From Cryptomeria japonica (taxonomy: Eukaryota; Streptophyta; Pinopsida; Cupressales; Cupressaceae): a stretch of DNA of 62,500 bases. The DNA lies in the NCBI RefSeq assembly GCF_030272615.1, contig NC_081409.1, positions 24,927,906 to 24,990,405 on the forward strand. The letters are read 5' to 3'. The position numbers and the translations under genes were made by a program. Every line of letters starts with the position of its first letter. Position 1 is the stretch's first letter. Shown in pieces: positions 33,791-46,411 of this stretch. The notes under the pieces are model-generated. The model did no database searches. It was given only the letters and a program-made list of their open reading frames with translations, and was not told where the DNA came from.

Positions 33791-34949
33791 TGCACTTGAG
33801 TTCCAAATATTGAATTAAAGTGGGAAAGAAAGTAAGAAAGAGAGACATTGTTCCAATGCTGAACATTTGGTTAGCACAATATTTAGCACTCACTCTATGC
33901 AAATAATGCATTTTTCACATTTGGTGAGTGCCACATTTGATTCCAGCCAAATGCAAAAATGTTCTTTTTGAATTAAATGGCAAGTGCCAAATAGGGTGAG
34001 CTCCATACTTAGCATGTGACAAATTGTTTGCATTGGGAAACACCAACCCTTTGGGTTGGATTTTCCTTGGGCACCCAATCCAAAGGTTTAGATGACCATT
34101 TTAGGCTCAAGACATGTTTTTATTAGAAGATAACAAAATTTCACATATTTTTTGTCATATTATCCATCAAGTTTGCATGTGTTTCAATGAAAATAAAAAA
34201 CCACCACATTGATGTTAAGATCTCTCTTAGTTATCTAACCATATAGGTTCTTTTACATTTTATTTTTTTTAAAGCTTTCATCTTTAATTTCTTTTTTTTA
34301 GTGTGTTTCTTTTTTGTCAAAAAACAACATGTGTTATTTTGGGTATAGGTTTTTACCATTTCAATAAATTTTAAACTAATTTACATTTTTAGAAACTAGA
34401 CTCAGTTTTACATGTACTGAATTTTTTTTTAATATTTTATTAATTTTTAATAATTTTAGGGGGGGCATGCTCAAATTTTTGTTTTTCAAGATGTTTCCAC
34501 TTCAAAAATTAGTAAAAATTTGTTTACTCATTAAAAAATTAGCCAAAAATTATAGCATAAACTACATAGTGTTAGCTTATTTCTCATCGAAGCGATTTTC
34601 AAAAAAAAAAAACTTAAAATTTTAGGCGGGCCACTAGACGCTATAATTTTTTTTGCATAAAAACAAGACCACTTTTTGTGACCCCCCTATTTGACAATCT
34701 TGATCTCTATCATTTTAAAAAAAAATAGTAGTTTAGAAAGTAGATTCGAAGAACTATGAATCTTGTTCTTGTTCCATCTTCAAATTTGGAGTGTAACTAT
34801 GTTCAATTTGTCATTGAAGTTCAAAAAGTTTTGATTTCAAAAAAAAAAAGGTGACATCTTAAGACCCCCCTTTGGTACCACACAATAGTACATATAACCT
34901 GATGTCAAAATGGATCCTCATAACAATGAAAAAGTGATTAAAATTGGAA
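33790..34949. other. Intergenic DNA with a potential hairpin
   Basis: 33868-33899 and 33923-33954 form an imperfect inverted repeat (CATTTGGTTAGCAC... against GTGAGTGCCACATTTG...). The rest is AT-rich with no gene recognised. Confidence 0.45.
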
Positions 34950-35345
34950 AATGTCTATAAGTTGGTGAACAAACATGATCATTCCTATCTCTTACATGAT
35001 TTTCATGAACTCTCTGCTTGGAATTATGTATACATGCTTAACATCGATCCTCAAATTGTTACCCACAACATTGTTTTGCTTATTGATGCCAAGCTTGTTA
35101 AAAGAAGATTATAAAGATGAATCCCAAGATTGTGTTGCTAGTTAAGGATGAGATTAAAAAGCTCCTAGAAGTTGGCTTTATATGTCCTATTGACTATTTA
35201 CCTTGGATTTCAAGTGCAGTTGGTGGGGATAAACTAGACAATAAGATTAGAATGTGCAAATTGACTTTAGAGATTTTACTAAAATCTCTTTGAAAGATGA
35301 CTTTCCTCTTCAAAACATTGACACGATAGTTGATTCCACTATTAG
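34950..35345 (+). pseudogene. Gypsy reverse transcriptase N-terminal relic
   Basis: Frames in order give HELSAWNYVYMLNIDPQIVTHN, LVKRRL, RMNPKIVLLVKDEIKKLLEVG, FICPIDYLPWISS, then DFRDFTKISLKDDFPLQNID and IVDSTISHSLFP, matching the start of a Gypsy RT up to the region before the catalytic motif. Stops and frame changes throughout. The catalytic YxDD part is missing. No LTRs were found. Confidence 0.7.
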
Positions 35346-35449
35346 TCATTCTTTATTTCCTTTATAGATGACTTTTCTAGATCAAACCAAATCTCTATCA
35401 ATCCTCAAGATCAATCTAGCACAACTTTATATAGCATAATATATTTCAA

Positions 35450-37065
35450 AAAACAAGTATACTCACATAATAGGTAACCCTCATTTTGTCAACATATCCA
35501 AACCTTGAACTATAATCACTATTGCAATTTCTTGGAACTCCCACTACATGGGCAATGCCAAACCTAAAACTGATCAAGGCATCTAGAGATCTACCAATAT
35601 CACTCACATAGAAGGTGTAACCAATTCATGTAGTACCAAGGAACATCCACATATATATGCAAATATACAAGAACTTTTTGTAACACAACTCTAACCACTA
35701 GTCTTGATTAACTCTTTCAAGTTTTCCACTCTTGAAAAATTAAAAAGAGCCTTAATATTATCACTAAAAAACAATGAAATACAATAACAACACATTTCCA
35801 CAAGCATAGTGATCACAATAGCTCCACATAAACCTCAACTACAATTTCATGTGAACATGAACATCTAGGAATAAATTCAATACTAAAGAGAGAGCTTGCA
35901 AATTAAAATTTTTGGCATGTCCTTCCACGGACACCTTTAAGTGCTCAAGTTATGACAAGTATTATATCCTTCACAAAAACCCAATGATAAAAAACATTAT
36001 CAAATTCCAGCAATATAACCATGATTTAAGCTTCTTGAACCAAATAATTCGCTCTCAAAATAAGAGGAGAAGCTCAAAATACATTCTATATACTCCTCAA
36101 TGAAGAATTCAATTCAGTCACATGAGAATGAAATAAATAACTTATTCCAAATGATCCTCATAATCCCTTTACAACCAATATACATATCCCAATACTCAAT
36201 AACACAAGAATGCAAAGTATGAAACAAAAGTCGATCTAAAAAGTGGTAAATACCTTTCAAATGATTAACCATTGAGAGGACCAAGAGATAGGAATGAGAA
36301 TGTTCCTCTAGGATAACCAAGCCATCATAAATTACTCCAAGAACAATATCTGCAATAGACCATGTTGAAATCATGTCCAACCTAGGTGTTAGGCTCCTCA
36401 ATATTCATGTTAAAACATCATAAAAGTGTATCTATCTCAACATAATCTCTAATAATAAGAGATGTCATATCTTCACCCAAATCTCCAAGAATCCATGAGA
36501 ACTTAGACTAATAAATCTATGCTAAGATCCAAATGTAACACTACACTATCACAAAGCTCACAAGCACATGCACAATGAACCAAACACCAAGAGAACATAT
36601 CATGACATCATGATTTACATATCCTCAAAGGAAGATAATTTTATCCAATGAGAATACCTACTCCTAAGAGAATCAATATCATGCCAACATTCTAATGTGT
36701 AATCAAGAGTCCACAATGACACAATAGAATTCATTTTTTTATTACAAGGGACATCTATCAAATCAACAAATCATAACGAACACCTCTACCAAATACTTCA
36801 CAAGTCCTCTGTCATACCAAGTTGTTGTTGACATCTCCATATTTTATGAAGATAACCATATCTTATAAATAGAACTCAAGATTTACTCATTGCATACTTG
36901 AAACATGATCCAAGAGCTTCTTCATGAAATGAACAACCATTGTAGAAGAACATCCATCACCAAATTATGAATCCACATTATTTAAAAAAGATCCCATTAA
37001 AACATGAGAGTGAGCAACACATGTCTTCATGATAAAAATTTCTTAAATGAAGATCATCCATGACC
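35450..37065. other. AT-rich DNA, possibly retrotransposon interior
   Basis: Even, CA-rich sequence with no supported gene. Its position next to the Gypsy RT relic suggests decayed element interior, but nothing specific shows it. Confidence 0.35.
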
Positions 37066-37420
37066 CAACACAACAAAAAACTCAATGCCAAGATCTCCTA
37101 AAGGGTAAAGTAAAACTATGATCTCCAATCCAAGAAAATACAAGACCATCAAAACATCATCATCAAAAGCTCTCACTAAATTGTGTAAGAAATCTATCCA
37201 TGAAATCATCTTGACCATACCCTAAATAAGTACCATACATTGCCCAACTAATCAAAGAACTCAATTGCAACACCAAAATCTCCCAAAATCTAATGTAAAA
37301 CCACAATATTCGAACCAAGAAAATACAACAAAAAACAATGCATCTACATAATCAACCATGTTGCATCAAAGTCCCTAAGAATACAAGGACCACCCATGAC
37401 ACAATGATCACCACCAAATG
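37065..37420. repeat. Two diverged tandem units of about 180 bp
   Basis: AACTCAATGCCAAGATCTCC...CAAGAAAATACAAGACC near 37080 recurs as AACTCAATTGCAACACCAAA...CAAGAAAATACAACAAA near 37258. Confidence 0.5.
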
Positions 37421-38997
37421 TACTTACATAAAACTCTCACCAAGTCTCACATGACTACACTATATAGTTAGCAAGTCTAGGTCCAACAACATAACTTTAT
37501 TAGTTAATACCATTTTTCTTAACTCACAATGACAAACAAACATAAATTAAGTGACCAAATAAATCCCCCCAAACAATATTTGTATTCACGTTCAAACATA
37601 TATGGGTATGGACAACCCACATTTGAGTTATATATGCAACTTGTAAGTATAGATATCCTACAACACTAGACAACTTGTAGATCTTACAATGCAACATACA
37701 AATTTAATAATATATTAGTAACCATGTTAATAAAGATAATCAAAGATATAAATGCAATTTTTTTAATGACTCAAACACTAAATCACCACTAGATTTTATT
37801 TTTCAAAAACTCATAAGTTACCAGGGCATTAGGAAATTAATAAATAGCTCAATAGAAATACAAGTGAAAAAATCATACAATGGCATTATAAGCTTGATCC
37901 ATCTTGCAGTGCTTAGAAAAAAGTTTTTTGTCAACTATAAGATGTCTATTAGTTGGCATCTAAATTTTTTACAAAAAAAAATAAAAAATAAAATTAGACT
38001 TCAAAAATATATTTTCTTTTACGACATGTTTCTTTACGATTTCTATGATATTTGTACTTGAAATTTAGAAAATGTGCATGCAATATGGCCATACTTACCA
38101 TACTACTCTATAAAATTAGTGACACCTAAATTTCTCCATAGCTCTAAAATAGCCAAAAGGAAATCATTAATATAGATAGTTTCATATATGAAAATATAGG
38201 TTTCTGGATTTTATAGACTTGATGGTTAGGTTTATTTTTCCCAAGGGTCCCCAAATAAAATTCAACCTCAAACCCACACACAAAAGTGTCTTATAGAAAA
38301 CCTAGTTGTCAAATGTCCATCAAAACCTAGATTTATGACACCCAAGTATGTAAATTAGTCATTCTTTTCTAGTACAGCCATAGATTCAGCTATGCACAAA
38401 AAAATGCTCTTTGTAAGTGTTAACAATAATAAGGAGATGTCCTCCAATAACTTAAGAACAAGAATCTAATACAAAAAAAAAAATATATCATAATGAAATA
38501 TTTTTTCATAATCCAATGAGAAAAAATCATGTAAAAAAATATATAGAATCCATATTGCAAAATGATAAACAAGCATACCATTGAAATGACACAATATGAC
38601 CCTAGAGAAATCGTTAAGAAGGAAAACCTAGCCTCCAAAACTATTTACACTCAATGCATTATCTTAAAAAAAAGATTATAGTATATCTTGAGAGTGTCCA
38701 TGAATATTTTTGAAATATTAAGAAGAGCTTTGCATACAATCTATGTGAAGAAGCAAATGATTTGTAACCACACATCCCAAACCATACTTTTTTTTCTCAC
38801 ATGTACAACCTACAAATTATGCTCAAACTAGACCTATCCAAAATAGTCAACCTAATCAACAACTCATGTGCTTACATTGTAGAGATAATTGTACATGTGA
38901 TTAATACAACAATATCATTACTTCTATACTATATAAATATCAAGGTATCTTTGTATTACAGTCCTTTACAAATTATGAAAACATCATCTTCTCTCGT
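37420..38997. other. AT-rich intergenic DNA, nothing recognised
   Basis: Short frames only, none with a recognisable domain. Confidence 0.45.
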
Positions 38998-39180
38998 TTA
39001 TTTACACTTTCGTGAGTTATATTAGTGAAAAGTTTTGCGTGTAGCAACTCTTAAAAACACTTCAAAGATATTTTTTAAGTTTGCGATTAATATAAAAACA
39101 ACTCTTTAATACACTTATCTACACTTTTGCTCATTATATTAGTAAAGGGTTTTTCTTTCTAGCAACTCTTTAAAGGCACG
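38998..39180. repeat. Diverged tandem duplication, period about 118 bp
   Basis: TTTACACTTTCGTGAG...TAGCAACTCTTAAAAACAC is followed by TCTACACTTTTGCTC...TAGCAACTCTTTAAAGGCAC. It lies about 540 bp upstream of ligase gene 2. Confidence 0.5.
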
Positions 39181-39715
39181 TTTGATGAAGTGGGGTATCA
39201 GCTCTGGATAATTACCATTTAAGAATCCGCTATAATATGTTTTTTCAGTGGGAGGAGGCAACTACCTACACATACTTTTAAAGTTTTTATAATCCTTCAT
39301 TGAAAAATTCTAGTTGGCAGGTTTGTCATTTCTATTTTTTTCAAATTGCCAACTGGAAAATGGGAGCATAATTTAATTATAGAAAAATTGACCAATCCAC
39401 ATGATCCTTTGATTATTTAATTCGGCATAAATCTATAACAAATCCCAATAAATTCTAAAAACAAACAGAAAATCCATACTTAAACAGGCAAATTGTAAAC
39501 AGCCCAGCCAGGCAGACTGCTTAATATTATTGTATTCACCACGCCCAACTTGTGCTTACTGTCATTTCAACGAATGAATCAACAATGTTTACCATTCAAA
39601 GATTAAAAATAGTGTACGGAACAATCATTTATGTACTCATGGTGATTGAAAACATCAAAACGGCTCTTTACAGAAGGATTCTTTCTAACAGGGAAAAAGA
39701 GTAAGTTCAAAATTT
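39181..39715. other. Upstream region of ligase gene 2
   Basis: Presumed promoter and leader. The last 25 bases before the ATG resemble those of gene 1 (AAAAAGAGTAAGTTCAAAAT versus AAAAATCAGCTAAATTCAGT). No TATA box is called with confidence. Confidence 0.4.
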
Positions 39716-42700
39716 ATGGCTAAGGCAACGCTGGTTGGATCTGGAGGTCTCAAGATCGATCCCAAGAGCGGATACTGCAATACCAATTGCACCTACTACA
39801 GCAAACGAAAGCAAGTAACTTTTCCACAGGATGAATATCTGGACCTCCCAACATTCATTTCTTCACAGAATCACTCTGGCCAAATAGCTCTCATTGACTT
39901 TGCCACAGGGGAAAAAATCCCCTATCGCCAAGTATGGCAAAATGTGAGATCCTTAGCTGCAGGCTTATTACAGATGGGTGTCAAGAAAGGCGATGTAATT
40001 CTCCTCGTCTCCGCCAACTCAGTTCACTTCCCCATCATCTCCATTGCCATCATGTCCATCGGTGCAATTGTCACCACAACCAATCCCCTAAACACTGCAA
40101 GAGAAATTGGAAAGCAGGCGGCCGACTCAGAAGCCATGCTAGCTTTTGTGACACCAGAACTAAGGAGTAAATTAGCCCACACCAATCTTCCATTAGTTCT
40201 GATATCAACAGAAGATTATGTGTTGCCTTCAGATGTCCATCAGGCGACAAACTCCAAGAATGTGAGCATAAGGTCTTTAACAGAGCTTATGGCTTCAGAC
40301 ACCACCCAAATGCCCAATGTAAAAATCCATCAAGATGACACAGCCACTCTGCTTTACTCCTCTGGCACCACAGGCGTCAGCAAAGGTGTCCTTTCTACCC
40401 ACAGAAATCTCATATCCCTGGTGTGCGTTGTGCTGACACGTTTCAAAAAGGCTACTTTTGTGTGCACTGTGCCCATGTTTCATATATACGGCTTTGGTGC
40501 CTTTGTTTGTGGGTCGCTTGCCTCAGGATCTACTACAGTTGTTCTGTCTAAGTTTGAGTTAAGTGATATGCTTGGGGCTGTTGAGAAGTATAGAGCAAAC
40601 TATTTACCACTGGTGCCTCCAATTTTAGTAGCTCTGACAAAAACAGATATTTCCAGCAAGTATGGTTTGGGGTCTTTGGATACTGTCCTCTGTGGAGGAG
40701 CTCCCTTGGACAAAGAAGCTACTCAAGAATTCATTTCCAAGTTTCCCAACATTGCACTATTGCAGGTGGGTACCATTGATTGTTTTTCTTTTCACTTTTT
40801 AAGTCGTTGTACATATTGTTAGCACCTCCTTCCTACTTTCTAGTCTTTTTGTAGGGGAAGCAGCAAGATACCCTGTTATTAAGCTGTTCACAGTCCATAA
40901 CTACTTGCAGGTAGGTTCCCTAAAGAAACGATGACACTACATTACCCATTATCAGGACAAATAATGTATTTGGGTTGCAGAATCAAGCTCCTTAAGTGTG
41001 CCATCTTTGTCTCAGTTTTCTCAGAAATAACTTTTTCAAATATAAATGCATATTCATTGCTAGTTCATCCCTCAATGCATATGCATTGCTAGTTCATCGT
41101 TTAATGCATTAATTTATCTATATAGTATTAGTGATTTTTCAATCATTTTGCCCTGCATTGCTACTTTTTAATTTATCATCTCCAACATTCAGATTGTAAA
41201 TAGATTTATTCGAGTCTACATTTTGGATCACACAACATAATCCATCATAGGACTACACATACTAGAGTTACCTATATAAAGAGCTCTATTCCGCAATCTA
41301 AAGAAATTTTGTGTCTGATGATGGATCATTTAATGCTTAAAGAAATATGTATTCAGATAATACAAATGCATATGGATCACCTAGTTTTCTCCATATTATT
41401 GGCAAAATGGCAGCTGTGTATAGTCTTGGGTTTTCTGTAATTGCAACATAGGATTCTCTTGTGTTCTCTTTGAACCAGGTTATTATTAATCTGTACCAAT
41501 TTTGTATCAATTTGATGGAGATCACTAGCCCATGTGTTCATTTTGGATTAAGAAACTTTTCATCAATACAATTGGCCATACTTAGCAACAAATAGATATG
41601 AATATTGAATTGAATCAATTTATATTTTTTTCTTATGATATCTATCTCATTCTGATGATGGGTCATGGAATGTGATCCAAAATGTTGATGCAAGAACACT
41701 CACACAATCAAATCTAAAAGCAGCACATATACAGTCTCGCGGATTATGGAAATCTACTAACATTAACTTTAATTTTTTTCATGTCTATCTATGTGAGATG
41801 TAAGACTCTCAAATGATTTTTTGAAAGTTCTGTTCTCCTCTGGCAGGGTTTTGCGATGACAGAAACAATGGGGATGGGAGCGTCTATGGACACCGTAGAG
41901 GAAAGCAGACACTATGGATCAGTTGGGATGATCAGCCCAAATATTGAGGCAAAGATTGTGGATCCTGAATCTGGCATTGATCTTCCTCCAAACCAAAGGG
42001 GAGAGTTGTGGCTTCGTGGCCCAAGTATCATGAAAGGTATGACTTTTTCTAGTCCTTTATTTTTGTCAAGCAAGTCATAAAACACAAGTAGATTGAATTA
42101 GAGCAATATCAGAGATTCAAATAATACAGAGAACAAATTGTGTGAAAAATTTAAACAAAATCTGGATGCAAAATCTCTTGGTCTCCCGCATATACTACAT
42201 TAAGCAGTTTAATCAAGTTAATCTTCTTTGACTCCATCCCTTGATAGTGACTGAGGATAGGTAAGCATGCTATTTGGAGTTAATGCAGCTGACCCTAAAC
42301 AAGGGTGGGTGTAGCTCGTCAGTCTTAAGTGAATTATGATAGAAACCCTTGGTGTTGCTAAAAGCCTGATAGTGCAATGTGGCAAGTATACTGAATATCA
42401 GTTGTAGCTAAAAGGAGAAAGTATCTTTCTTCTAAACAAAAAATTGATCAGCTAGGAAGTTTTCTAAGCATTCATCAAACAGGGGAAATCATTAAGGAAT
42501 ATGCAATCATGCTTCTGGAATTGGCCAAGCACTGTCAAGCTAATAAGAAAGTTCTAGTAAATCATAAAATTCATATTAGAATTCAACTGCTTGATCTTTG
42601 AGTCAAACTAGTTGATCTATAATTCATGAGTAATGGTTCACATGAATCCACTTCCAATGAGAATGAATGATTTATTTAGCACTCATTGCATTTAGGCGAT

Positions 42701-44336
42701 GTTCACAAGAGTGAAGCACTGGGATTTCTTGGGAAGCCACCTATCCTAGTACTATTCCTACCCAAGCATGTTCATGTTTAACCATTGAGTTTCCCCAAAA
42801 TCAAGCCGTCTTAAGCTGGAGAATACTGGTTGAATGACCTCTCAAAAAGCTCTGATGCTTCACCCCTATGAAAATAACCTAGATGAAATGAATGCTAAAT
42901 GAACCATTAATTCTCATAAGAAATAGGCTTGTATAAATAACTAAAAATATAGATCAATGACTATACAGTTCAATTATGATATAAAAGTCTTAATTTTAAT
43001 ACAGTGCAGAAATTACCTCATACTTGTCAAAGCCTGATATCATTTTAATTCGAACACTGAGAATTGCATCTTTTGAATACTGAATTGTTTTCCAGATATG
43101 AATTCTGGATAAATACTAAATATCATTCGCTATCATAGCCAAAGATATCCATGAGAGTATGGTCATAATAATTATAACGTCAAAGCCTGATATCATTTTA
43201 ATTCGAACACTGAGAATTGCATCTTTTGAATACTGAAATGTTTAACAGATAAGAATTCTGGATAAATACTAAATATCATTCGCTATCATAGCCAAAGATA
43301 TCCATGAGAGTATGGTCATAATAATTATAACTCATGCCATTAAATGGCAGGCTACTTCAGCAATCCAGAAGCTACTTCTTCAGCTCTGGACAAAAATGGC
43401 TGGCTGCATACGGGAGATATCTGTTATATTGATACTGAAGGCTATGTATTTGTAGTAGACAGGCTGAAAGAGCTAATAAAATACAAAGCTTACCAGGTAT
43501 AAATTTCATTTGTTTAGCATATTACATGCAATGTGTTTTTTCAGTTAGCTTAATTAAAAAAATTTCATCTTATTCTAGTCTAATAAGATGATTTTGCTTT
43601 TCTCTGCATCTCATTGTAGATTGCTCCAGCTGAATTAGAAGCAATTCTACTTTCTCATTCTGAGATTGCTGATGCCGCGGTGATACCGTAAGCTCTAATA
43701 GTTTTTGCGAGTTCAATTATAGGATTTAACTTTTTATAATATCTGACTCTTGAAAATGACTTATTTGATGGTATGAGATTTCCACAATCCATAGAATTCA
43801 TCTGTAAGCAAACTTCTGAAATTGATTGCAGAAGTTTGCTCACATATGAATGACTTATTTGTTTATTTTTGAAACACTCTCTTCTATTCCAAGGATTCAA
43901 AACTTTTGAAGGCTTATATAAACACCAGTGTCCTCAAGGATAACATATATAATTTTTGAGATTATTATGTACTGTGTGACATTGAAATTTGAAATTCTTA
44001 TGCATGGGTGCAGGTTTCCAGACAAAGAAGCAGGCCAGGTTCCAATGGCATATGTAGTTAGGAAACAGGGCAGCACACTCTCTGAAGCTACTGTAATTGA
44101 CTTTGTTGCCAAACAGGTCATTTTCTCTTAAAATATTGTTTGTTTCATGCATTTGAATATTCAATCCTGCTTTCAAACTCAACTACTGTTATAAAATTCT
44201 AAATAGTTATGTTTCATTGCAGGTTGCGCCCTACAAGAAAGTTAGAAGGGTGGCTTTTGTGAATGGGATTCCAAAAACTGCAGTAGGAAAGATATTAAGA
44301 AAGGATTTGATTAAACTTTCAACATCAAAGCTCTGA
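39716..44336 (+). CDS. OPCL1-like (4CL-like) peroxisomal acyl-CoA ligase, gene 2
   Basis: Six exons: 39716-40765, 41847-42036, 43351-43496, 43620-43687, 44014-44116 and 44223-44336. They give 556 residues with an open frame; exons 2 to 5 have exactly the lengths of those in gene 1, so the two are tandem duplicates. Motifs: [10 protein letters not shown] (AMP-binding), [44 protein letters not shown] and the catalytic Lys in [11 protein letters not shown]. The C-terminus is SKL, a canonical PTS1, so the enzyme should act in the peroxisome, activating an acid such as OPC-8:0 or another side-chain acid for beta-oxidation. Two conserved sites differ from most relatives: GYGMTE is GFAMTE, and the hinge-side Gly of KGYQ is Ala. 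Catalytic residues are otherwise present. The substrate is inferred from family resemblance only. Confidence 0.9.
40766..41846 (+). other. Intron 1 of ligase gene 2
   Basis: GTGGGT donor and CTGGCAG acceptor, 1.08 kb. It holds a hammerhead-like motif (41652-41693) and, near 41315, a shorter related block shared with gene 1. Confidence 0.75.
41652..41693 (+). ncRNA. Hammerhead-like motif in intron 1 of ligase gene 2 (degenerate)
   Basis: CTGATGA, then a hairpin arm pair (TGGGTCA / TGATCCA, one mismatch), then AAAATGTTGATG. It aligns over about 70 bp with 9139-9208 downstream of the Penelope fragment, so it is probably a Penelope terminal remnant. The GAAA core is changed to AAAA. Confidence 0.4.
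42037..43350 (+). other. Intron 2 of ligase gene 2
   Basis: GTATGA donor and AAATGGCAG acceptor, 1.3 kb. Its last 325 bp are mostly a 153-bp tandem duplication. Confidence 0.75.
43026..43331 (+). repeat. 153-bp tandem duplication in intron 2 of ligase gene 2
   Basis: Copies 43026-43178 and 43179-43331 differ at only a few bases (for example GTTTTCCAGATATG versus GTTTAACAGATAAG), so the duplication is young. It ends 19 bp before the acceptor and doubles the branch-point region. Confidence 0.9.
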
Positions 44337-44936
44337 AACTTCCAAGATCAAACAAAGAGTAAAAGGGATTTGAATAAGCAGGAAGAGCAATATAATTTGA
44401 ACATGTGACTGAAACCACTGCAAGCAGGTTACTTTCCTGCATATGTGGAATGTTGATAATGATAAAGAATGCAAGTTTAGAGTTTTTCCAATCAGCGACA
44501 TAATCTAATTTGATGATGTGATGAGTGGACTACCCAGACGATGTTGAGTGCAGTGATATCAAAATAAAAAGTATAGATAAGCTATGTAATAAAAATGAAG
44601 CTATTGGAGACAAAGAATATAATAAATTAAATTTTACTATTAAGTACAATTGTAAAATGATGAGGTCGTTTCAATTTAGGATATTGTTATTCTGATTCAA
44701 TTGTGTAGTTTTTGAGTAGAATAAATTATAAATTTGGTACTAATTGCATCTAAGTTATGTTTATAGAGGTGAAGCATTGGACCTTCCTGAATTCCAACTC
44801 AAACACATTCATTCATTCATTATAGAGCCCCTTTAGCTTATGAAAAATAGATACTATTAAATTATCTCAACATGCTCCAAGTGCAATACTCTCTCATTTT
44901 ACATATCGTAAATTCAACTAAGTAATTAGAAAAAAA
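44337..44936. other. 3' flank of ligase gene 2
   Basis: Contains AATAAA-like signals at about 44563 and 44620 that may serve gene 2. No other gene seen. Confidence 0.45.
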
Positions 44937-45213
44937 CTAGGTTACCGGGCTCGGCCCCCTAGACCCCTGGTACTGGTTTGCGGTTATGGTTTGGTCCACC
45001 TGTGGTTCAGACAGGGTCCGTGATTCACAGGCTTGGTTTGGACCAGGTCAAACCTAGAGGTCTGACAGCCGAAAAATGATCTTTTTCTTTTGCAAAATTT
45101 AATTTTTTTTTTTTTCTTTTTATTTTTTTTATTGGTAATTTTTTGTAAAGAGAGGGTTTAAGGTTGCGTGTTCCGTCCTGTGTGTTTCAAACTGCATTTA
45201 CTACGAGATTTTT

Positions 45214-46023
45214 GTGTTTATTATGGCTCTAGCCAACTTTAGCACAACAGTTGATGTTGGTGCTGGAGTTGCTGCAACGAACCCTCATGGTGCCACCGAG
45301 CAAATGCCCTCGCAAGTTTGTTTTGAAAGTGTTTCACGAGGTATGTCCTCGCCTGATGTTGTATTTCTTGTTCAGGATTTTGACAATGCATGTGACTGGC
45401 TTGAAAAATGTACTCTGATAGGATATTTTGTGGCTAGGATCCCTCCTGAAAGCATGCTTCGTGATTGGGTCGCCTGGTCTCCTCATGGAGTTAGGCTTGA
45501 TGGTGTCCAAAGCCTCACGAAAGGTTTTTTTTTGTTTCGCTTTTCAAACCCTTCCCATGTAGAGGCCATTCTCTCCCATGGTCTGTGGACTCTTAGGTCG
45601 TCCCTTCTGGTCTTCCAGCGTTGATCTCGCGATTTTTTTGTCTCAAATGACAAAAAATTGCGAGTTCCTGTCTGGGTTGAGTTCCCTGGTCTTCCTTTGC
45701 CTTGTTGGGCTTTCATGCAAACCATTGTTCAATCTGTTGGCAAAGTTGTTTGCCTCGAGCCAGACCGGGTTTTTATGATCGCCCTCAAAAGAGGGTATGT
45801 GTTGAGGTCGACCTTTCTCACGACCTGAAAGAAACTGTTGATATTCAAGTGGGTGGTAACACCTTCACCCAGAAGGTGCTTTATTTGAACCTTCCCAACA
45901 CTTGTTATCAATGCCAGTCGGTGGATCACAAGATCAAGGGTTGTCCCTTGGCAACTCTGAAATTGAAACCTTTTGTTAAGGAGTTTGGCTCTCAACCAGT
46001 GGAGGGAGCCAAGAAGGATGAAT
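45214..46023 (+). pseudogene. LINE ORF1 (DUF4283-like, CCHC zinc knuckle)
   Basis: The first frame (45214-45624) has the plant LINE ORF1 / DUF4283 look: LTKGFFLFRFSNPSHVEAIL, GLWTLRSSLLVFQR. After a stop it continues with VPVWVEFPGLPLPCW. A frame change near 45750 leads to VCVEVDLSHDL and the knuckle CYQCQSVDHKIKGC (C-x2-C-x4-H-x4-C, about 45904-45945). ORF1 binds element RNA. Here it is split into at least two frames. Confidence 0.75.
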
Positions 46024-46411
46024 GAACCACTGTGGTTCGTAAAGGAAAAACCCTTGTGGTTTCGACCCAAAAGACTCCTGTCGGTTCCAGTTCTCAACCA
46101 ACGACGGATCCTCCTATGCAGTCTCCATCCTCCCAGGCGGCTCTCACTCCAGTTTCAAACCCTGCTCAATAGGGGAATGCTTCTTCTGAGGGTGTTGCCC
46201 GCCCTACTTGGGTGCACACTCCTCAAGCTGTGTCTGCGATTTCTACTCCACACTCTCTATGTCGTTCTTGCAGCCCTTCAGGGTGTGCTGAGATTGTAGA
46301 TTGTGGTTCAAAAAAACGATGAGTCATCTCCATTGGGGACCCATATTTTTTGCGCAATAACTTATCCTCTCTTGGGGACGAGGAAGATATGTTGGTTTTG
46401 TCATCCATTAC

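Noticed and set aside
32773-33911. Long minus-strand Ser/Leu/Pro-rich frames and + strand Arg/Glu/Gly-rich frames
   Set aside because: Products of the purine tract; stops are rare in such biased sequence. No domain or start context.
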